In this document: positions 50,262-60,809 of the stretch, one piece after another
How the letters are laid out: every line of letters begins with the position of its first letter
Position numbering within the stretch: position 1 is the stretch's first letter
Origin: a virus
Reading direction: 5' to 3' (one strand)
DNA: 64,000 bases
Virus record (IMG/VR): IMGVR_UViG_3300049215_000686
Span: 93,132-157,131 of that record
Program-made: the position numbers and the translations under genes
The notes under the pieces: generated by a model
Databases searched by the model: none
What the model was told of the DNA's origin: nothing
What the model saw: the letters and a program-made list of their open reading frames with translations, nothing else

Positions 50262-52265
50262 TTAAACCGGTGGGATTAAAGAAGTATCGAGAGGGTTCGT
50301 GGTATAAAGATTCGGTAAAATGGCCCATTTTTGAGAGGGGACAATAATCTCAAAGCGGAGTTGAACGCCGCTTGCCGCAATAGTTCTCAAATAGGTGGCC
50401 AAAAGGTCTCGCGCTGGGCTCGTGCTAGTCGTATAGACCGCCAAATCAGTTCCATCGGCTCTTGGCACATAAGCCCCAATTTGGCGGATCATTCTTACGC
50501 CAACGCCGACCGGATGATCGAACTGATAGATATGCCCAGGATCCACAATCAACGTAGAAGATCCTACTTTGGAAAGATAGCGAATCGGGCCTTCTTGGCG
50601 GTCCGTGCCAAATTCTAAGATAAAATGACCGCTTTCATTAAAAGAACTCACATCCGCCATCCGAACAAGTGTCGTTACCTGCCCCTGTTCGATGGATTGC
50701 TGGAGTGTGGTCAAATTCTCTGAAGCGATAAATGGCGCCTTAGGATCGTACAGGAAACTTCCTGGATAATCTGCAATGCTTTGCGCGCCGGCGGAAGCCA
50801 CTTCCAAAGCGATCAGTCCAGAAGGATCAGGGAAAACACCATTTAATGTATTCCCAGAAATCGAAGTATAAGAATAACGCTCCGTATAAACAACCGGAAT
50901 CCCGGCAAGAGAAGACGGAGGAGTAGGCGTTACGTTTTGAAGAGTATTACCTGAAATGCCTTGATAATAATAAAATTGTCGCTCATTGGGAGCCCAAAAT
51001 GAGCCTTGAGTTGGCCAGTTTTGAGCATTAATTAACGTGACAGTATTGACGCCCGTTGTCGAAACGATTCCTTTGCTAAAAAGTCGCGAAGTCAACGGAC
51101 GAATCGCTCCTATGCCATCAAAGGAAGCCGAATTCGTCAACTGAACCGAATTTGAGGTCGCAGACAAAACGGTTGAAACCGCATTATGAAAGTGATGCCC
51201 GCCTTTGAGGGTTCTTTTTACAACAGGAGCCGTCACTGGAATGATAATCGTTAATTGCCGTGGCGAAGTCTCCACTAAAGCAGCCGGACGGCTACTTAAA
51301 AGAACGTTACCTAAATCAGGTCTAAAAAAAGTAAAATCATCGGTTTGAAGATTGGTGATCCCTGATTGTTGTACACCGATCGGATTAATGCAGCGAAAGA
51401 ATCCTGAACCCACAAAAGTAATGCGAAATGTTCCAGTATTCTTTGTATTAAAGCCGCTATCAGGTCGAATCGTTACATAATCACCGCGTAAGACGCCCGC
51501 AGTGCCAAAGTTCGGAATTGGACCCGAGGTTACCGTATACATCATTTCATCGGTGCCCTGAAATGCCGCAACACTCCAGGTCGATAATGACCCCGTAACC
51601 GGGCGAATTTCGGGAAATTGAAGGACGCTCTGAGCACTTCCTCCCAGAACTTGGATGAAACCTTGGCTACCAATTGTCTTGGTTCGGATATTAACGAAAT
51701 TCTCTCCGGTGCGAATGTCACTCACGACCGATCCAATGATATTTCCTTCTGTTTTATTCGAAATAGCGGTTGCCACTTCCATAGCCGTTGCCGCATTAAT
51801 ATTAATGAAATCAGAACTGGAAAAGGTCACTCCAATATCCGAATCATCCATACGGATTCTAAGGTCTGATCCATTTTGAAGGTTATAAGGCTCCGAAGCC
51901 GAACAACTTGTGTTCGCATGGCTCGCATAAGGGCCGTAAAAAATATCAATCATCCGTAAAAGCGTGTCTGAGATTTGCTTCGGAGACATGCCCATTAAAG
52001 GGATCAGTTTTTGAAAATCAGGATCTAAAAGGCCTGAGCCTTGGCCGCGAACAATCCCGTATCTTCCGGCTGCCCGGTCCAAGAATCGGCCTGTTGCGGT
52101 GACGGCAATAAGGTTGTCTCTTACCGCCTCAACAGTCGATTCAATGTAATCATCCCCGGCAGCAAATGCCTGGACGAGCCCCAAAAGGTATTGGGTATTT
52201 TTAATGCCATAACGCTTGGGGAATTTGCTGAGCAAAAGTTCAAGCGCTGGAGAGGGGTTGCTCAT
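50262..52265 (-). CDS. tail/baseplate protein, 667 aa
   Basis: N-terminus (LLLSKFPKRYGIKNTQYLLG, LVQAFAAGDDYIESTVEAVR, LDRAAGRYGIVRG) is like baseplate-wedge or tail-assembly proteins encoded next to baseplate J. The rest is beta-rich and includes YTSISGNTLNGVFPDPSGLI, related to the inserted domain in the two larger tail proteins. Probably a tail-end component of the baseplate. Starts inside the end of the upstream gene (ATGA). Confidence 0.65.
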   Translation of the reverse strand: MSNPSPALELLLSKFPKRYGIKNTQYLLGLVQAFAAGDDYIESTVEAVRDNLIAVTATGRFLDRAAGRYGIVRGQGSGLLDPDFQKLIPLMGMSPKQISDTLLRMIDIFYGPYASHANTSCSASEPYNLQNGSDLRIRMDDSDIGVTFSSSDFININAATAMEVATAISNKTEGNIIGSVVSDIRTGENFVNIRTKTIGSQGFIQVLGGSAQSVLQFPEIRPVTGSLSTWSVAAFQGTDEMMYTVTSGPIPNFGTAGVLRGDYVTIRPDSGFNTKNTGTFRITFVGSGFFRCINPIGVQQSGITNLQTDDFTFFRPDLGNVLLSSRPAALVETSPRQLTIIIPVTAPVVKRTLKGGHHFHNAVSTVLSATSNSVQLTNSASFDGIGAIRPLTSRLFSKGIVSTTGVNTVTLINAQNWPTQGSFWAPNERQFYYYQGISGNTLQNVTPTPPSSLAGIPVVYTERYSYTSISGNTLNGVFPDPSGLIALEVASAGAQSIADYPGSFLYDPKAPFIASENLTTLQQSIEQGQVTTLVRMADVSSFNESGHFILEFGTDRQEGPIRYLSKVGSSTLIVDPGHIYQFDHPVGVGVRMIRQIGAYVPRADGTDLAVYTTSTSPARDLLATYLRTIAASGVQLRFEIIVPSQKWAILPNLYTTNPLDTSLIPPV

Positions 52266-52564
52266 TTGCCCAATTTATCCTTGAGTTTTTCGAGTTTAAT
52301 CTTCACGATTTCTGAACGAAGAAGTTGGCTGAAACGATTTATTTTATCGCCAATAACGGAATCCCAATCGAGCGGATTTTTCTCATTAGTTGGCATCGGC
52401 TCTTTCTTTTCATCTTCCGATTTCTGTGTTTTTTTCTTGTTTTTCAGTTTATCGGCAAGCGCATCTAATTTGTGCTGAGATGTAGGAACCTTTACGTTTC
52501 CTAATGCCGCTCCACCAACCAAACTTGTGGGCGGTCCCATCCCGCCATGGCCGACTGACATCAT
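52262..52564 (-). CDS. hypothetical structural-region protein, 100 aa
   Basis: Gly-rich start (MMSVGHGGMGPPTSLVGGAA) followed by a Lys/Glu-rich coiled coil (KLDALADKLKNKKKTQKSED, IVKIKLEKLKDKLGK). Not recognised. Coupled to the 667-residue tail gene by a 4-base overlap. Confidence 0.5.
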   Translation of the reverse strand: MMSVGHGGMGPPTSLVGGAALGNVKVPTSQHKLDALADKLKNKKKTQKSEDEKKEPMPTNEKNPLDWDSVIGDKINRFSQLLRSEIVKIKLEKLKDKLGK

Positions 52565-52579
52565 AAATATAAATTTCCT

Positions 52580-53050
52580 TTACTTCGGTTTTTTAAGTAA
52601 AGGCTGTTCCTCTTGAATTTTCTTCAGTTCGTTCCAAGACATTCTGGGTTCGAGTTCTGTTTTATAAACAGGATGCTTGATCTTCACTTTTGGAGGCTTT
52701 TGCCCTTTAATTTGGGGATGGGTCGGCTTCATGTGCTCTTTTTGAGCCGCCATGATCTTTTTCGCACTTGAGCGGTCAGTTCGGATATGGTTCGCTTCTT
52801 TCTTTTGCATCTTCGCATAAGACATTCCGGGCTGAATCTCATGTGATTTATCAAGCCCCATATCCACTGCATCCGATTTACCGATCCCGAACTGAGCGTT
52901 ACACATCGCCCATGGATTTGAAGAACCAGATCGCTTGTATTGCTCGACGCACTGCTTATAAGCCATACGATCCACGGTCGCTTTGCCGGGAGTCTCCGGC
53001 TGCGATTCTTTTTTGATTTCTTGATCTTTCTTGCTTTTAGAATGATTCAT
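52580..53050 (-). CDS. hypothetical protein, 156 aa
   Basis: Not recognised. Basic, rich in Lys and Gln, with a short conserved-looking core (AYKQCVEQYKRSGSSNPWAM, CNAQFGIGKSDAVDMGL) and disordered ends. It lies between baseplate-J and other tail genes. Confidence 0.5.
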   Translation of the reverse strand: MNHSKSKKDQEIKKESQPETPGKATVDRMAYKQCVEQYKRSGSSNPWAMCNAQFGIGKSDAVDMGLDKSHEIQPGMSYAKMQKKEANHIRTDRSSAKKIMAAQKEHMKPTHPQIKGQKPPKVKIKHPVYKTELEPRMSWNELKKIQEEQPLLKKPK

Positions 53051-53069
53051 ATGAATGATCTTCTCTCAT

Positions 53070-56000
53070 TTAACTTAGCGTGATTTCTGAGGCTGAAGTG
53101 CGAGCGATAGCATTATCGTTGACAGTGATAATTTCTTGCTCAAGAACCGGATTGGCCAAAACAACCGATTTTACCCCGGAGATGGACTGAATAATCGAAA
53201 CGACCTCTGAAAGAACGACATTTTGTCCCAATCCAAGACTATTGATAAATCCTATCACCGAAGATTTAATCGTATCGGAAATCGAAGAAAGGGCGACGCC
53301 CTGATTGGTGGTGACCTTGATGGTCATCGTCACCCTCTGAATTTGCGGCTCTCTTGCTTCAATCCCCACGCCGGCGGCTCTCACTCCCTGAAAGGAGACC
53401 GGATCAGGCGCATAACCATCCAAAGTCCTTTGAACACGGCGCTTTAATCCGGTCCAAAATTGATAACCTGAAATTCCTGGAACCGGATCGGAACCAAACC
53501 CGAGTCGGTTCGGAAGAGTTGTAACCGCACCTTGCGCTTGGTTAAGAAGCGAAATATTATATCCGGGAGTTACGATTACAATTGCCTGATTAGTTGGATC
53601 TGAAGGGTCTGGAGCCAAAACATCGACACTTCTATAAGTTGAATAGCCCTGATCGAGCACACTAATACTTCCGGTCCCGTTAGTCCCTAAAGCAGAAGGC
53701 CCTTCGTTAATCGAGGCCGAATTCGCATATTCCACATTAAATGCGTCATTTACCGCTGTAATTAAGAAAGTCCCCTGGTTAACCTGTGAAAATGGGGAAG
53801 AATTCGCGATCACAAGTTGATCACCGATTCTCGCTGAGTGATAAGGCAAGAAAACAAACGGAGAAGAAGTGCAAGTCACGAATTGCTCGATACCCACTGC
53901 ATCCACATCAAAGTAAGTCGATGCATCTGTTTCCCGAATCTGAAAATATCCTCGGTTTGCAGAAGCAAAAAACTGGGCCGGCGTAATCCCGGCATAACTG
54001 GTTCCGTCTCCCACCAAAACCCAATCATCCGCCTGAAGCGTTCCCGGCAAAGAAGCCGTCCCACTAAAGACTTCAAATCGAAGTCGGTTTTTGCTGAGCC
54101 GTCTCACCGCCCAAACCACGCTTCCCGTATGGGTGTAAGACTTAGTCGCAGCAAGTGGGACTCCAAACGTGATCCGCGCAGTAGTTGGAGAAACCGTTTG
54201 AATCTGAGCCGTGGTTGACGGATCAGGAGAAGCCCCAACATAACTTTTCTTCGCTCGACCAGTTTGCGAGATAAAGATGAGATTCCCTGGGTTCAGCAAA
54301 TCAAGAGCCGAATGATCCAATTTAATGGCGCCAATTGAGTTACTGATTTGCTGAGAAGAGTCGCGAAGAGGCAAAACGTTATTACCAGAACCCGTTCCTC
54401 CTACAGCAAAGACCTGTCCGATTCCGCCTGGGATAAGCGAACTGATTTGAATGTGACGAGCGCCATTCACCAAATCAACTTCCGCAGCGTTTGAAAGTCC
54501 TGAGATTTGCTTACGATTAAAATGATCTCGGACATTCGCAGGCGTCATAGGAACCAGCCGGATTGATTCACCGATTTCTGGAGCCATAGCCGCCGGGACC
54601 TTAAGAGTAATCGCCGGGCTTGAACTTGCTGTTGTCAAAACAAAAGACTCGGAATTTTCGAGTGAAGACCGAGTATCACCATTTGCCAAGAGGTCTTCCG
54701 TGCTGGTCGTTACAATGCCGGCCCCCGTGCTTCCGACCCCATTTGCGGCAGAAACAATTTCTTGAACCCCAGCCGTGTTATTGACCGCAGAAATAAGACT
54801 AGAAGCCGTATTCCCAGAATTATTGAGTTGCATCACAACTACACCAGCAGAACTTGAAGAAGAAATGCTTTCGGTTATTGCCGTAGTCGTTTTGGTTCCC
54901 ATTAAAATAATTCGGCTGATGGTTCCGTTTTGAGACCCAGAGAAAGAGAAAGGAGAATCAACCGTGTAAATGGTTGAAGAAATCACCGACTGAACCGTTA
55001 AGAGTTGGCTTGCGACTTGGATCTTATCTCCGGCGCTGACCGAGAACGAAGGAGAGGCATCAGCAGTAATGGCCGCATGGGTGAGGGTTATGTCATAGCC
55101 AATTCCGTTTGACGTAAATGGAGCATCCGAGGTCCCGGTTGAAGCGGTCGCTACCGTTTGCACGAAATGCGTATCGGGCGTAACCGTCTGCTTAATCGGG
55201 TTTCCTGGTACCACAATCCCGTTTGGATCGGGTGTCACACCTGAAAATACGCCAGTTCCAGCGTTATATCCGGTATAAGTATAAGGAGTCCCAAAAACGG
55301 TTACCGTTCCGCCACCCACCGCATACGCGCCGCCTGTGGGTACGGTAATCTGATTTGCGCCAACCGCCGTCGCATTAAGAGTAATCGAATTAATGGTTAA
55401 CTTATCTCCGGCACTTAATGTCTGAGCGGGAGATCCGCCTAAAGAAAAATTGGTTCCACCTGAGATTGATGACCCAGGAAAAATTTCTTCAATGAATTCA
55501 TAAGACCGTGTAGCATCAGAAAGATTCGTAATGCTTTGAACCGCCATTTGGACCTGATTTGCGGTGCTAAAACTTCCATCGTTAAGCGCGACGATATCTC
55601 CAATTTGAACAGTCGCTAAAGATACGGGAGGAATGAACTGAATCGTCCATGTATAGGTATTCCCCACTGGACCCGTCGAACTTACCGAAACATTTGCATT
55701 GGGAGTTAAACCGATTACCCGTGCCGAACCTGATGATAATACGAGGCTCACTAAAACGAGAGAATTTAATGAATCAATGGAATAAGTCGCCGCCGCAGGA
55801 CTTGAGGCCGTTGCAGGATAAAAGATTCCAAATTGGATTTTCTCTCCTTGCGGCCCAAATTTAACGGAGGTAATCCGCATTTCGGTATTAGCCACGTTAA
55901 AAGGAAGATCGGCTTTCGCTTTAAACCAAACGCGATAATCCTCAAAACGATGCCCCAGCCAGCGAGTGCTTGATCCCAAAAGAGCGCCCGTTGAATCGGT

Positions 56001-58907
56001 TGCGTCAAACTGGGTTGTGCTGGGAACCGCTGGAGATGCGATCGTAGCATCGATATACATTGGAATATCAAAGGTTTTTTCGTTTGGGTTGTCATCCATA
56101 ATGACAACAAAATTGTCTTTTTGCCCGAACTCAAGCCCCGAAGTCGTTGTAAGTTTTTGTAATCCACCAATCGGATCGGTTTGAAGAGGAGTGTTTTCCC
56201 TGAGAGTTAACGAACTTGAAGAAACAAGTTGCTCAGGTTCGCGAATCAGTTTGCTTGATTCGCCTAAATACGCAAGAACTGGGCGATTATTGTAGATATA
56301 AGAATTGAACGGAGTTCCATTGACACTCAACGTATCGTAGGGGGCGACCAGATCGGGAGTCTGGATGGTCAATCTTCCGTTCGGATATCCAGCCAAATCA
56401 CCGGACTCTTCAGTAGCCGATTGTGGATCATTATTCGGGAGATCTCCCGCCATAAACCCAAGATTAATGGCCGTTCCAGCCAAAATAGGAATCAAAAGTC
56501 CGCCACTGCTATCGAGTCTTTGCGTCCGAATTTGAACAATATCGTTGTCCATGAGTTCGGCGATCCCGCCAGAAATTTGAGAATTGATGACAGAAACGAT
56601 GCTTGAGCCTGAAATCGCAGCCCCAACCGGAAGAGTCACTTCTTGTGGCAGACCCGTGGTCCTAAAGAACGAAAATTGTTTTGTGAAGCCATCGGGCGTA
56701 TCGGTTCCTGAAACCGGATCAGCGAAAAAACAATCCACATATGAACCATCATTAGCGACTTGATAGACTTTAACAAAGCCATTGATCGGAAGATTATAGA
56801 AATAACCCCAATCATCAACCAATACGTTGCTGAATTGTCCGACTGCTCCAGAGATCCTTTGAATTCCAGAAGAAGGAATACTAAACGTTAAAAGAGAAAC
56901 GATCTGATTCACGGCCAAAATGCTTCCGGGAGCATCTGTGACCATGACGAATTTAGCGGGCGATCCCAGTGTTGCGGAAAGATCAAAAATGGGCTGAGAA
57001 GAAGTATTCACGAACCCTTGAGTAAGCGTGTTCCCCGCCGTTAATGCGCTTCCTTGTTCCAAAGGAGCCGCAAGTTCGATTTGGCCTAAAAGACGATTGA
57101 GTTTAAACTGAGAAGTAATTCCCGTTGAAGAAGCGCTTGCATTGATGATTCGTCCCGCAAGCGTCCCGCTTATAACAGAAATCGATGCCGAAGTAATTTT
57201 CCCTCGATTACTCGTCAGCGTAAATGTTCCATCGGTTTGGGCGGTTGCTGTAATTCCAATGAATCGGGCATTAATGACAGTCGCCCAATCCGAAGGAGAA
57301 GCCCCCGCAATCGTCAAACTTGAAGTAAGAGTCGCAAAATCAGAATCCGTCAAAGTCACTAAGGGTGAAAGAATTCCATCGATCTGAAGCTGAAGAGATT
57401 CGCTATTGTTAAATGGCGGCCATTCGGTGTTTGGAAAACTTTGAATGGTGGCGGTAGCGCCATTTTTTTGCAATAAGACGCTGTTCTTATAGAGCCTGAT
57501 TGTATACTGCTTATGGAGAGGGAAAAGAATCGCCGCATTTGCATCATCGCTTGAGGCCGAGGTGACTTGAATGAAATCTGGATCATCACTGACGGGAACC
57601 ACGAAGATTTGTCCATTCTTAGCCCGCGCCTCAATGGTCGTAAAAACAGCATTAATGGTCTGAACGACTTCCTGAGCAGAAACGATTCCTGGTGTTCGGT
57701 ATTGGGTATTGGATAAAGGCTGCTCTTCTGCGAGCCCATCCACAACAAAGCGAAGCCGTTCGCCACCTTTCAGATTAAAAGGCTCAGTGCCGACACTGGC
57801 GATCTGAGATTTTACAATCGGGAAATTTTGAAGTTGAACGAATTTCTCTGTGCCGACCGCCTTCGTTACAATGCTTTCTTCGCCAATGCCTGAAAAACTG
57901 GGCTGGAAACCGGTTCCATCATCAATAAAGAGAATCCCAAGTTGGCCTGCTTCGGTGGGCTCTCTCAAAAAGGCAGAAACAACGCGATTCCCTTGATCCG
58001 GATCGCTGACACCAATCACGGTTGAGATAATAGCGCGTTCGGTGCCTTTACCGATATTATGCACGTGATCTTTAATTCGCTGCCTAAGTTCCGCGTCGGT
58101 TTCTGTATCAGAGCCGCCGGCAGCCGGGAATTGATCGTTAATCACCGTAGCGGTTGAAAAGGGAGGACTTGGGAATTCGGTGATTTTGTTGATCCCAACA
58201 TTTCCGGAACTACCCGGTAAAACGGCAGTGGCGGATACGGCCTGAATGGTGTCTTCACCATCTGGCAAAACGACATCAATTTGAGTCGAAAACTGAATTG
58301 CGGGACTTCCGGCTGCGGAAGGAACTTGAGCAATCGTTCCGGCTAAAACATCTCGATCTCCGCCTTGGGCCAAAACGACTTCTTCGCCTACAAAATGGTC
58401 TTTTGTCAGATTGCTCGCTAAATTGAGCGTCCAAAACGTTCCATTATTGACCTTTGAAACGTAAGCAACTGACTCGGAAGTCGAAGAACCTCTTCCAATA
58501 TAAATGGTGCCTGAAGCGTTAAAGGAAGTAGCATTATTGATTTTGAGGGCGGAATCACCTGCGGCAGGGGCTACATCCCCGGCAAAAACGTTACTTGAGA
58601 TCTTAGAAAAAGCAGTATCTCGAATCGAGATTTGAACACTTGCGCTTTTGGCCCCAAGACGAGCCGGAGTTACCCCGAGTTCACTCGCTAGGTTTTCAAG
58701 ATCGACCCCTTTGGCTTTGTCGATATCTCTGAGATTAATCAATGTAAGTAGTTTACCCTCTTGGGTAAAGTCAGAACTTGCCGCCGCTTCCAAGAGCGTC
58801 AAAAAGACCGACCCAGGAGATAGGTCATTTAGGTCAGTTTGAGCCAAAAGAGTCGAAATCATCTGACCTAAGATGTTTTGATAAGAGCGCAACTGGATAT
58901 TAGCCAT
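53070..58907 (-). CDS. baseplate J-like protein with long insertions, 1945 aa
   Basis: The N-terminus matches baseplate J (gp47-like) proteins: DLSPGSVFLTLLEAAASSDF, LENLASELGVTPARLGAKSA, and GSDTETDAELRQRIKDHVHN, all typical, and the C-terminus has the standard beta-strands ending VVLANPVLEQEIITVNDNAI. Ordinary members have 350-500 residues; here about 1400 residues of beta-rich domains are inserted between. One is shared with two neighbours (VTVFGTPYTYTGYNAGTGVF). It is a core wedge of a contractile baseplate. Confidence 0.88.
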   Translation of the reverse strand: MANIQLRSYQNILGQMISTLLAQTDLNDLSPGSVFLTLLEAAASSDFTQEGKLLTLINLRDIDKAKGVDLENLASELGVTPARLGAKSASVQISIRDTAFSKISSNVFAGDVAPAAGDSALKINNATSFNASGTIYIGRGSSTSESVAYVSKVNNGTFWTLNLASNLTKDHFVGEEVVLAQGGDRDVLAGTIAQVPSAAGSPAIQFSTQIDVVLPDGEDTIQAVSATAVLPGSSGNVGINKITEFPSPPFSTATVINDQFPAAGGSDTETDAELRQRIKDHVHNIGKGTERAIISTVIGVSDPDQGNRVVSAFLREPTEAGQLGILFIDDGTGFQPSFSGIGEESIVTKAVGTEKFVQLQNFPIVKSQIASVGTEPFNLKGGERLRFVVDGLAEEQPLSNTQYRTPGIVSAQEVVQTINAVFTTIEARAKNGQIFVVPVSDDPDFIQVTSASSDDANAAILFPLHKQYTIRLYKNSVLLQKNGATATIQSFPNTEWPPFNNSESLQLQIDGILSPLVTLTDSDFATLTSSLTIAGASPSDWATVINARFIGITATAQTDGTFTLTSNRGKITSASISVISGTLAGRIINASASSTGITSQFKLNRLLGQIELAAPLEQGSALTAGNTLTQGFVNTSSQPIFDLSATLGSPAKFVMVTDAPGSILAVNQIVSLLTFSIPSSGIQRISGAVGQFSNVLVDDWGYFYNLPINGFVKVYQVANDGSYVDCFFADPVSGTDTPDGFTKQFSFFRTTGLPQEVTLPVGAAISGSSIVSVINSQISGGIAELMDNDIVQIRTQRLDSSGGLLIPILAGTAINLGFMAGDLPNNDPQSATEESGDLAGYPNGRLTIQTPDLVAPYDTLSVNGTPFNSYIYNNRPVLAYLGESSKLIREPEQLVSSSSLTLRENTPLQTDPIGGLQKLTTTSGLEFGQKDNFVVIMDDNPNEKTFDIPMYIDATIASPAVPSTTQFDATDSTGALLGSSTRWLGHRFEDYRVWFKAKADLPFNVANTEMRITSVKFGPQGEKIQFGIFYPATASSPAAATYSIDSLNSLVLVSLVLSSGSARVIGLTPNANVSVSSTGPVGNTYTWTIQFIPPVSLATVQIGDIVALNDGSFSTANQVQMAVQSITNLSDATRSYEFIEEIFPGSSISGGTNFSLGGSPAQTLSAGDKLTINSITLNATAVGANQITVPTGGAYAVGGGTVTVFGTPYTYTGYNAGTGVFSGVTPDPNGIVVPGNPIKQTVTPDTHFVQTVATASTGTSDAPFTSNGIGYDITLTHAAITADASPSFSVSAGDKIQVASQLLTVQSVISSTIYTVDSPFSFSGSQNGTISRIILMGTKTTTAITESISSSSSAGVVVMQLNNSGNTASSLISAVNNTAGVQEIVSAANGVGSTGAGIVTTSTEDLLANGDTRSSLENSESFVLTTASSSPAITLKVPAAMAPEIGESIRLVPMTPANVRDHFNRKQISGLSNAAEVDLVNGARHIQISSLIPGGIGQVFAVGGTGSGNNVLPLRDSSQQISNSIGAIKLDHSALDLLNPGNLIFISQTGRAKKSYVGASPDPSTTAQIQTVSPTTARITFGVPLAATKSYTHTGSVVWAVRRLSKNRLRFEVFSGTASLPGTLQADDWVLVGDGTSYAGITPAQFFASANRGYFQIRETDASTYFDVDAVGIEQFVTCTSSPFVFLPYHSARIGDQLVIANSSPFSQVNQGTFLITAVNDAFNVEYANSASINEGPSALGTNGTGSISVLDQGYSTYRSVDVLAPDPSDPTNQAIVIVTPGYNISLLNQAQGAVTTLPNRLGFGSDPVPGISGYQFWTGLKRRVQRTLDGYAPDPVSFQGVRAAGVGIEAREPQIQRVTMTIKVTTNQGVALSSISDTIKSSVIGFINSLGLGQNVVLSEVVSIIQSISGVKSVVLANPVLEQEIITVNDNAIARTSASEITLS

Positions 58908-59014
58908 GAACGTTTAGCCTCGAAAACATTAAGGATATTTTCACCGTGTCCGAGCAGACACACTTAGCCGCAAAGAAACTTGCATTATTTTGACGCGGCG
59001 GGTAAAATTGACTT

Positions 59015-59755
59015 ATGAAGTTGGTTAAAATAGGTTTTGTTCTGGGTTTATTGGTTTCAAATACGGCTTTTGCGGAAGCCCCATCCTGGACTCGCCACAC
59101 CGAGCGCCAAATCATTGGATCCGATATCGTCCATTGGGGGACCGGCGAAGCAGACTCTTCTGATGTCGCCCTTTTTAAGGCTCGTCAGATGGCGATCAAA
59201 GCATTGATCGAAGAATGCGGCGGAATCGCCAACAAAGACATCATCCCACGAAAACAGTACGTCGAATCCAAAGCCGGTACTAATGTTGGCTACGCTTTGG
59301 TTTCTTTGGATTTTGATAGTTGCCAATCCGGAAAAGGAAAAGATGCAAAAAACCTTCAGAATCCGGAAATCATGAAAGAACAAGCGATGTACGACAAATT
59401 GATCGGGGTGAAAAAAGATACCGAAGAAATGAAGGTTCTTGAGAAGCAAATCAAAGATACGATCCGCTCAGGTAACGAAATCAGGCAGGAGCAGATCGGA
59501 TCTCTTAAAAACGAGATCGATTATTTACGATCAAAAGTCGAAGAACAGCGCCAGCCTGCCCAAGTGGCTCAAGTCGCCCCAAGTGCCGGATCAAACGATG
59601 CTGCTAAACAAATGTGCTACGGGCAATACCAGGCCATGAGACAGCAATTAATGGCTTATGCTCAGCGCTATCACGGCAACGTGGCCAGCCCCGCGCTCTT
59701 TAACTATTACAACGCGACCCGTCGTCAAAAACTAATGTGCGATAGCCTGAAATAA
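59015..59755 (+). CDS. exported protein, LPP20-like, 246 aa
   Basis: Signal peptide MKLVKIGFVLGLLVSNTAFA cut after AFA. The following WTRHTERQIIGSDIVHWGTG, SDVALFKARQMAIKALIEEC resembles LPP20-type domains of bacterial envelope proteins. The middle is a long coiled coil (KQIKDTIRSGNEIRQEQIGS) and the C-terminus has a Cys pair. It opens a rightward operon of exported and small proteins. Confidence 0.65.
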   Translation: MKLVKIGFVLGLLVSNTAFAEAPSWTRHTERQIIGSDIVHWGTGEADSSDVALFKARQMAIKALIEECGGIANKDIIPRKQYVESKAGTNVGYALVSLDFDSCQSGKGKDAKNLQNPEIMKEQAMYDKLIGVKKDTEEMKVLEKQIKDTIRSGNEIRQEQIGSLKNEIDYLRSKVEEQRQPAQVAQVAPSAGSNDAAKQMCYGQYQAMRQQLMAYAQRYHGNVASPALFNYYNATRRQKLMCDSLK

Positions 59756-59784
59756 CTGAAAAACTTTTTGGGAGGAGAAGTCCG

Positions 59785-60480
59785 ATGAAACGCTTGAAGA
59801 ACGTAAAAGAAGTCATGATTTTGGCCCTCAGTCTCGCCACGGGATGCTCGACCAATCCCTATAAAGTGAAAGAGGTTGATGCCGACGTAAAATCTACGCA
59901 CGGATCAATTCAGGGAGCAACCATTGCTATTGACAAAAACGATCAGGCAATCATTCAAAAAGAGAATGATGCTGAAGTAGAACTTCGGGAACAAACCTGG
60001 AAGAACTACGACCTTGAAAAGAAACTGAATTACGATTATGGACAACTCAAACAATGCCAAAACGAACTGGCTGACCCACGGCTAGGGGGAAGCGGACAGG
60101 TAACCGAGATCCCGGATTTAGACGTGATCAACCGGCTGCCCGAGAAAAAAGAAGAGTTTGGAATTACCAAAAATGGTCAGTTGGTGATGGTGAAGCGTGA
60201 AATGTATCTCGATCGCTTAAAGGCCGAACGACAATACGAAGAAGTGCTAAAGTCCGCTTCCAAGACGGTCGCCAAACATAAGGATGGATGTGAGTACAGT
60301 CTCTCGATCGCTCGGGTAAAAAATGGTTTGCCCGCCAGCCGCTATGCTGCTCAAGGTCATTTCTCGGGAGAACAATACATTCAAGAACGTCCGGCTGAGC
60401 ACAATCTAGATGATGCTTTTAGGATATTAGCGAGCGAGAAACCCTCTTCAAAACCGGCTCAAGAAGAAGGTGATGAATGA
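59785..60480 (+). CDS. lipoprotein, 231 aa
   Basis: Signal MILALSLATGCSTNPYK with lipobox LATGC; GGAGGAG before the ATG. The mature protein is charged and helical (ENDAEVELREQTWKNYDLEK, DRLKAERQYEEVLKSASKTV) with two cysteines. It likely sits on the outer or inner membrane of the infected cell. Function unknown. Confidence 0.65.
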   Translation: MKRLKNVKEVMILALSLATGCSTNPYKVKEVDADVKSTHGSIQGATIAIDKNDQAIIQKENDAEVELREQTWKNYDLEKKLNYDYGQLKQCQNELADPRLGGSGQVTEIPDLDVINRLPEKKEEFGITKNGQLVMVKREMYLDRLKAERQYEEVLKSASKTVAKHKDGCEYSLSIARVKNGLPASRYAAQGHFSGEQYIQERPAEHNLDDAFRILASEKPSSKPAQEEGDE

Positions 60481-60806
60481 AAAAGATAAAAATATGGACA
60501 AAAGACTATCGTCCATTTATTTTGGGCGGCAATGTCCATCAGCCTATGGCAACAGAAGCAGAAGCATCTGGGCCATTCGCTTTGGGTAAGGGATATGAAG
60601 GATATGTTGTTCTTTCTCCGCTGGGAGAATCTTTTGTGGCGGAAAGTAAAACAGGGGCACTCGTTGGGCCTACACTTAACGAAGTCCGAGCGGACATTAA
60701 AAAAGCCAAAAAATCAGTTATGAAAAAACAGATTATCGAGGCTCAGGAATCCGTAAAGGCTGCAAGGATAGTTGATCCAGCCGAATTTTGGAAGCGATTA
60801 AGGTGA
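60477..60806 (+). CDS. hypothetical protein, 109 aa
   Basis: Not recognised. Starts inside the lipoprotein stop (ATGA). A beta-rich start (RPFILGGNVHQPMATEAEAS, GYEGYVVLSPLGESFVAESK) then basic helices. Confidence 0.55.
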   Translation: MKKIKIWTKDYRPFILGGNVHQPMATEAEASGPFALGKGYEGYVVLSPLGESFVAESKTGALVGPTLNEVRADIKKAKKSVMKKQIIEAQESVKAARIVDPAEFWKRLR

Positions 60807-60809
60807 TGA

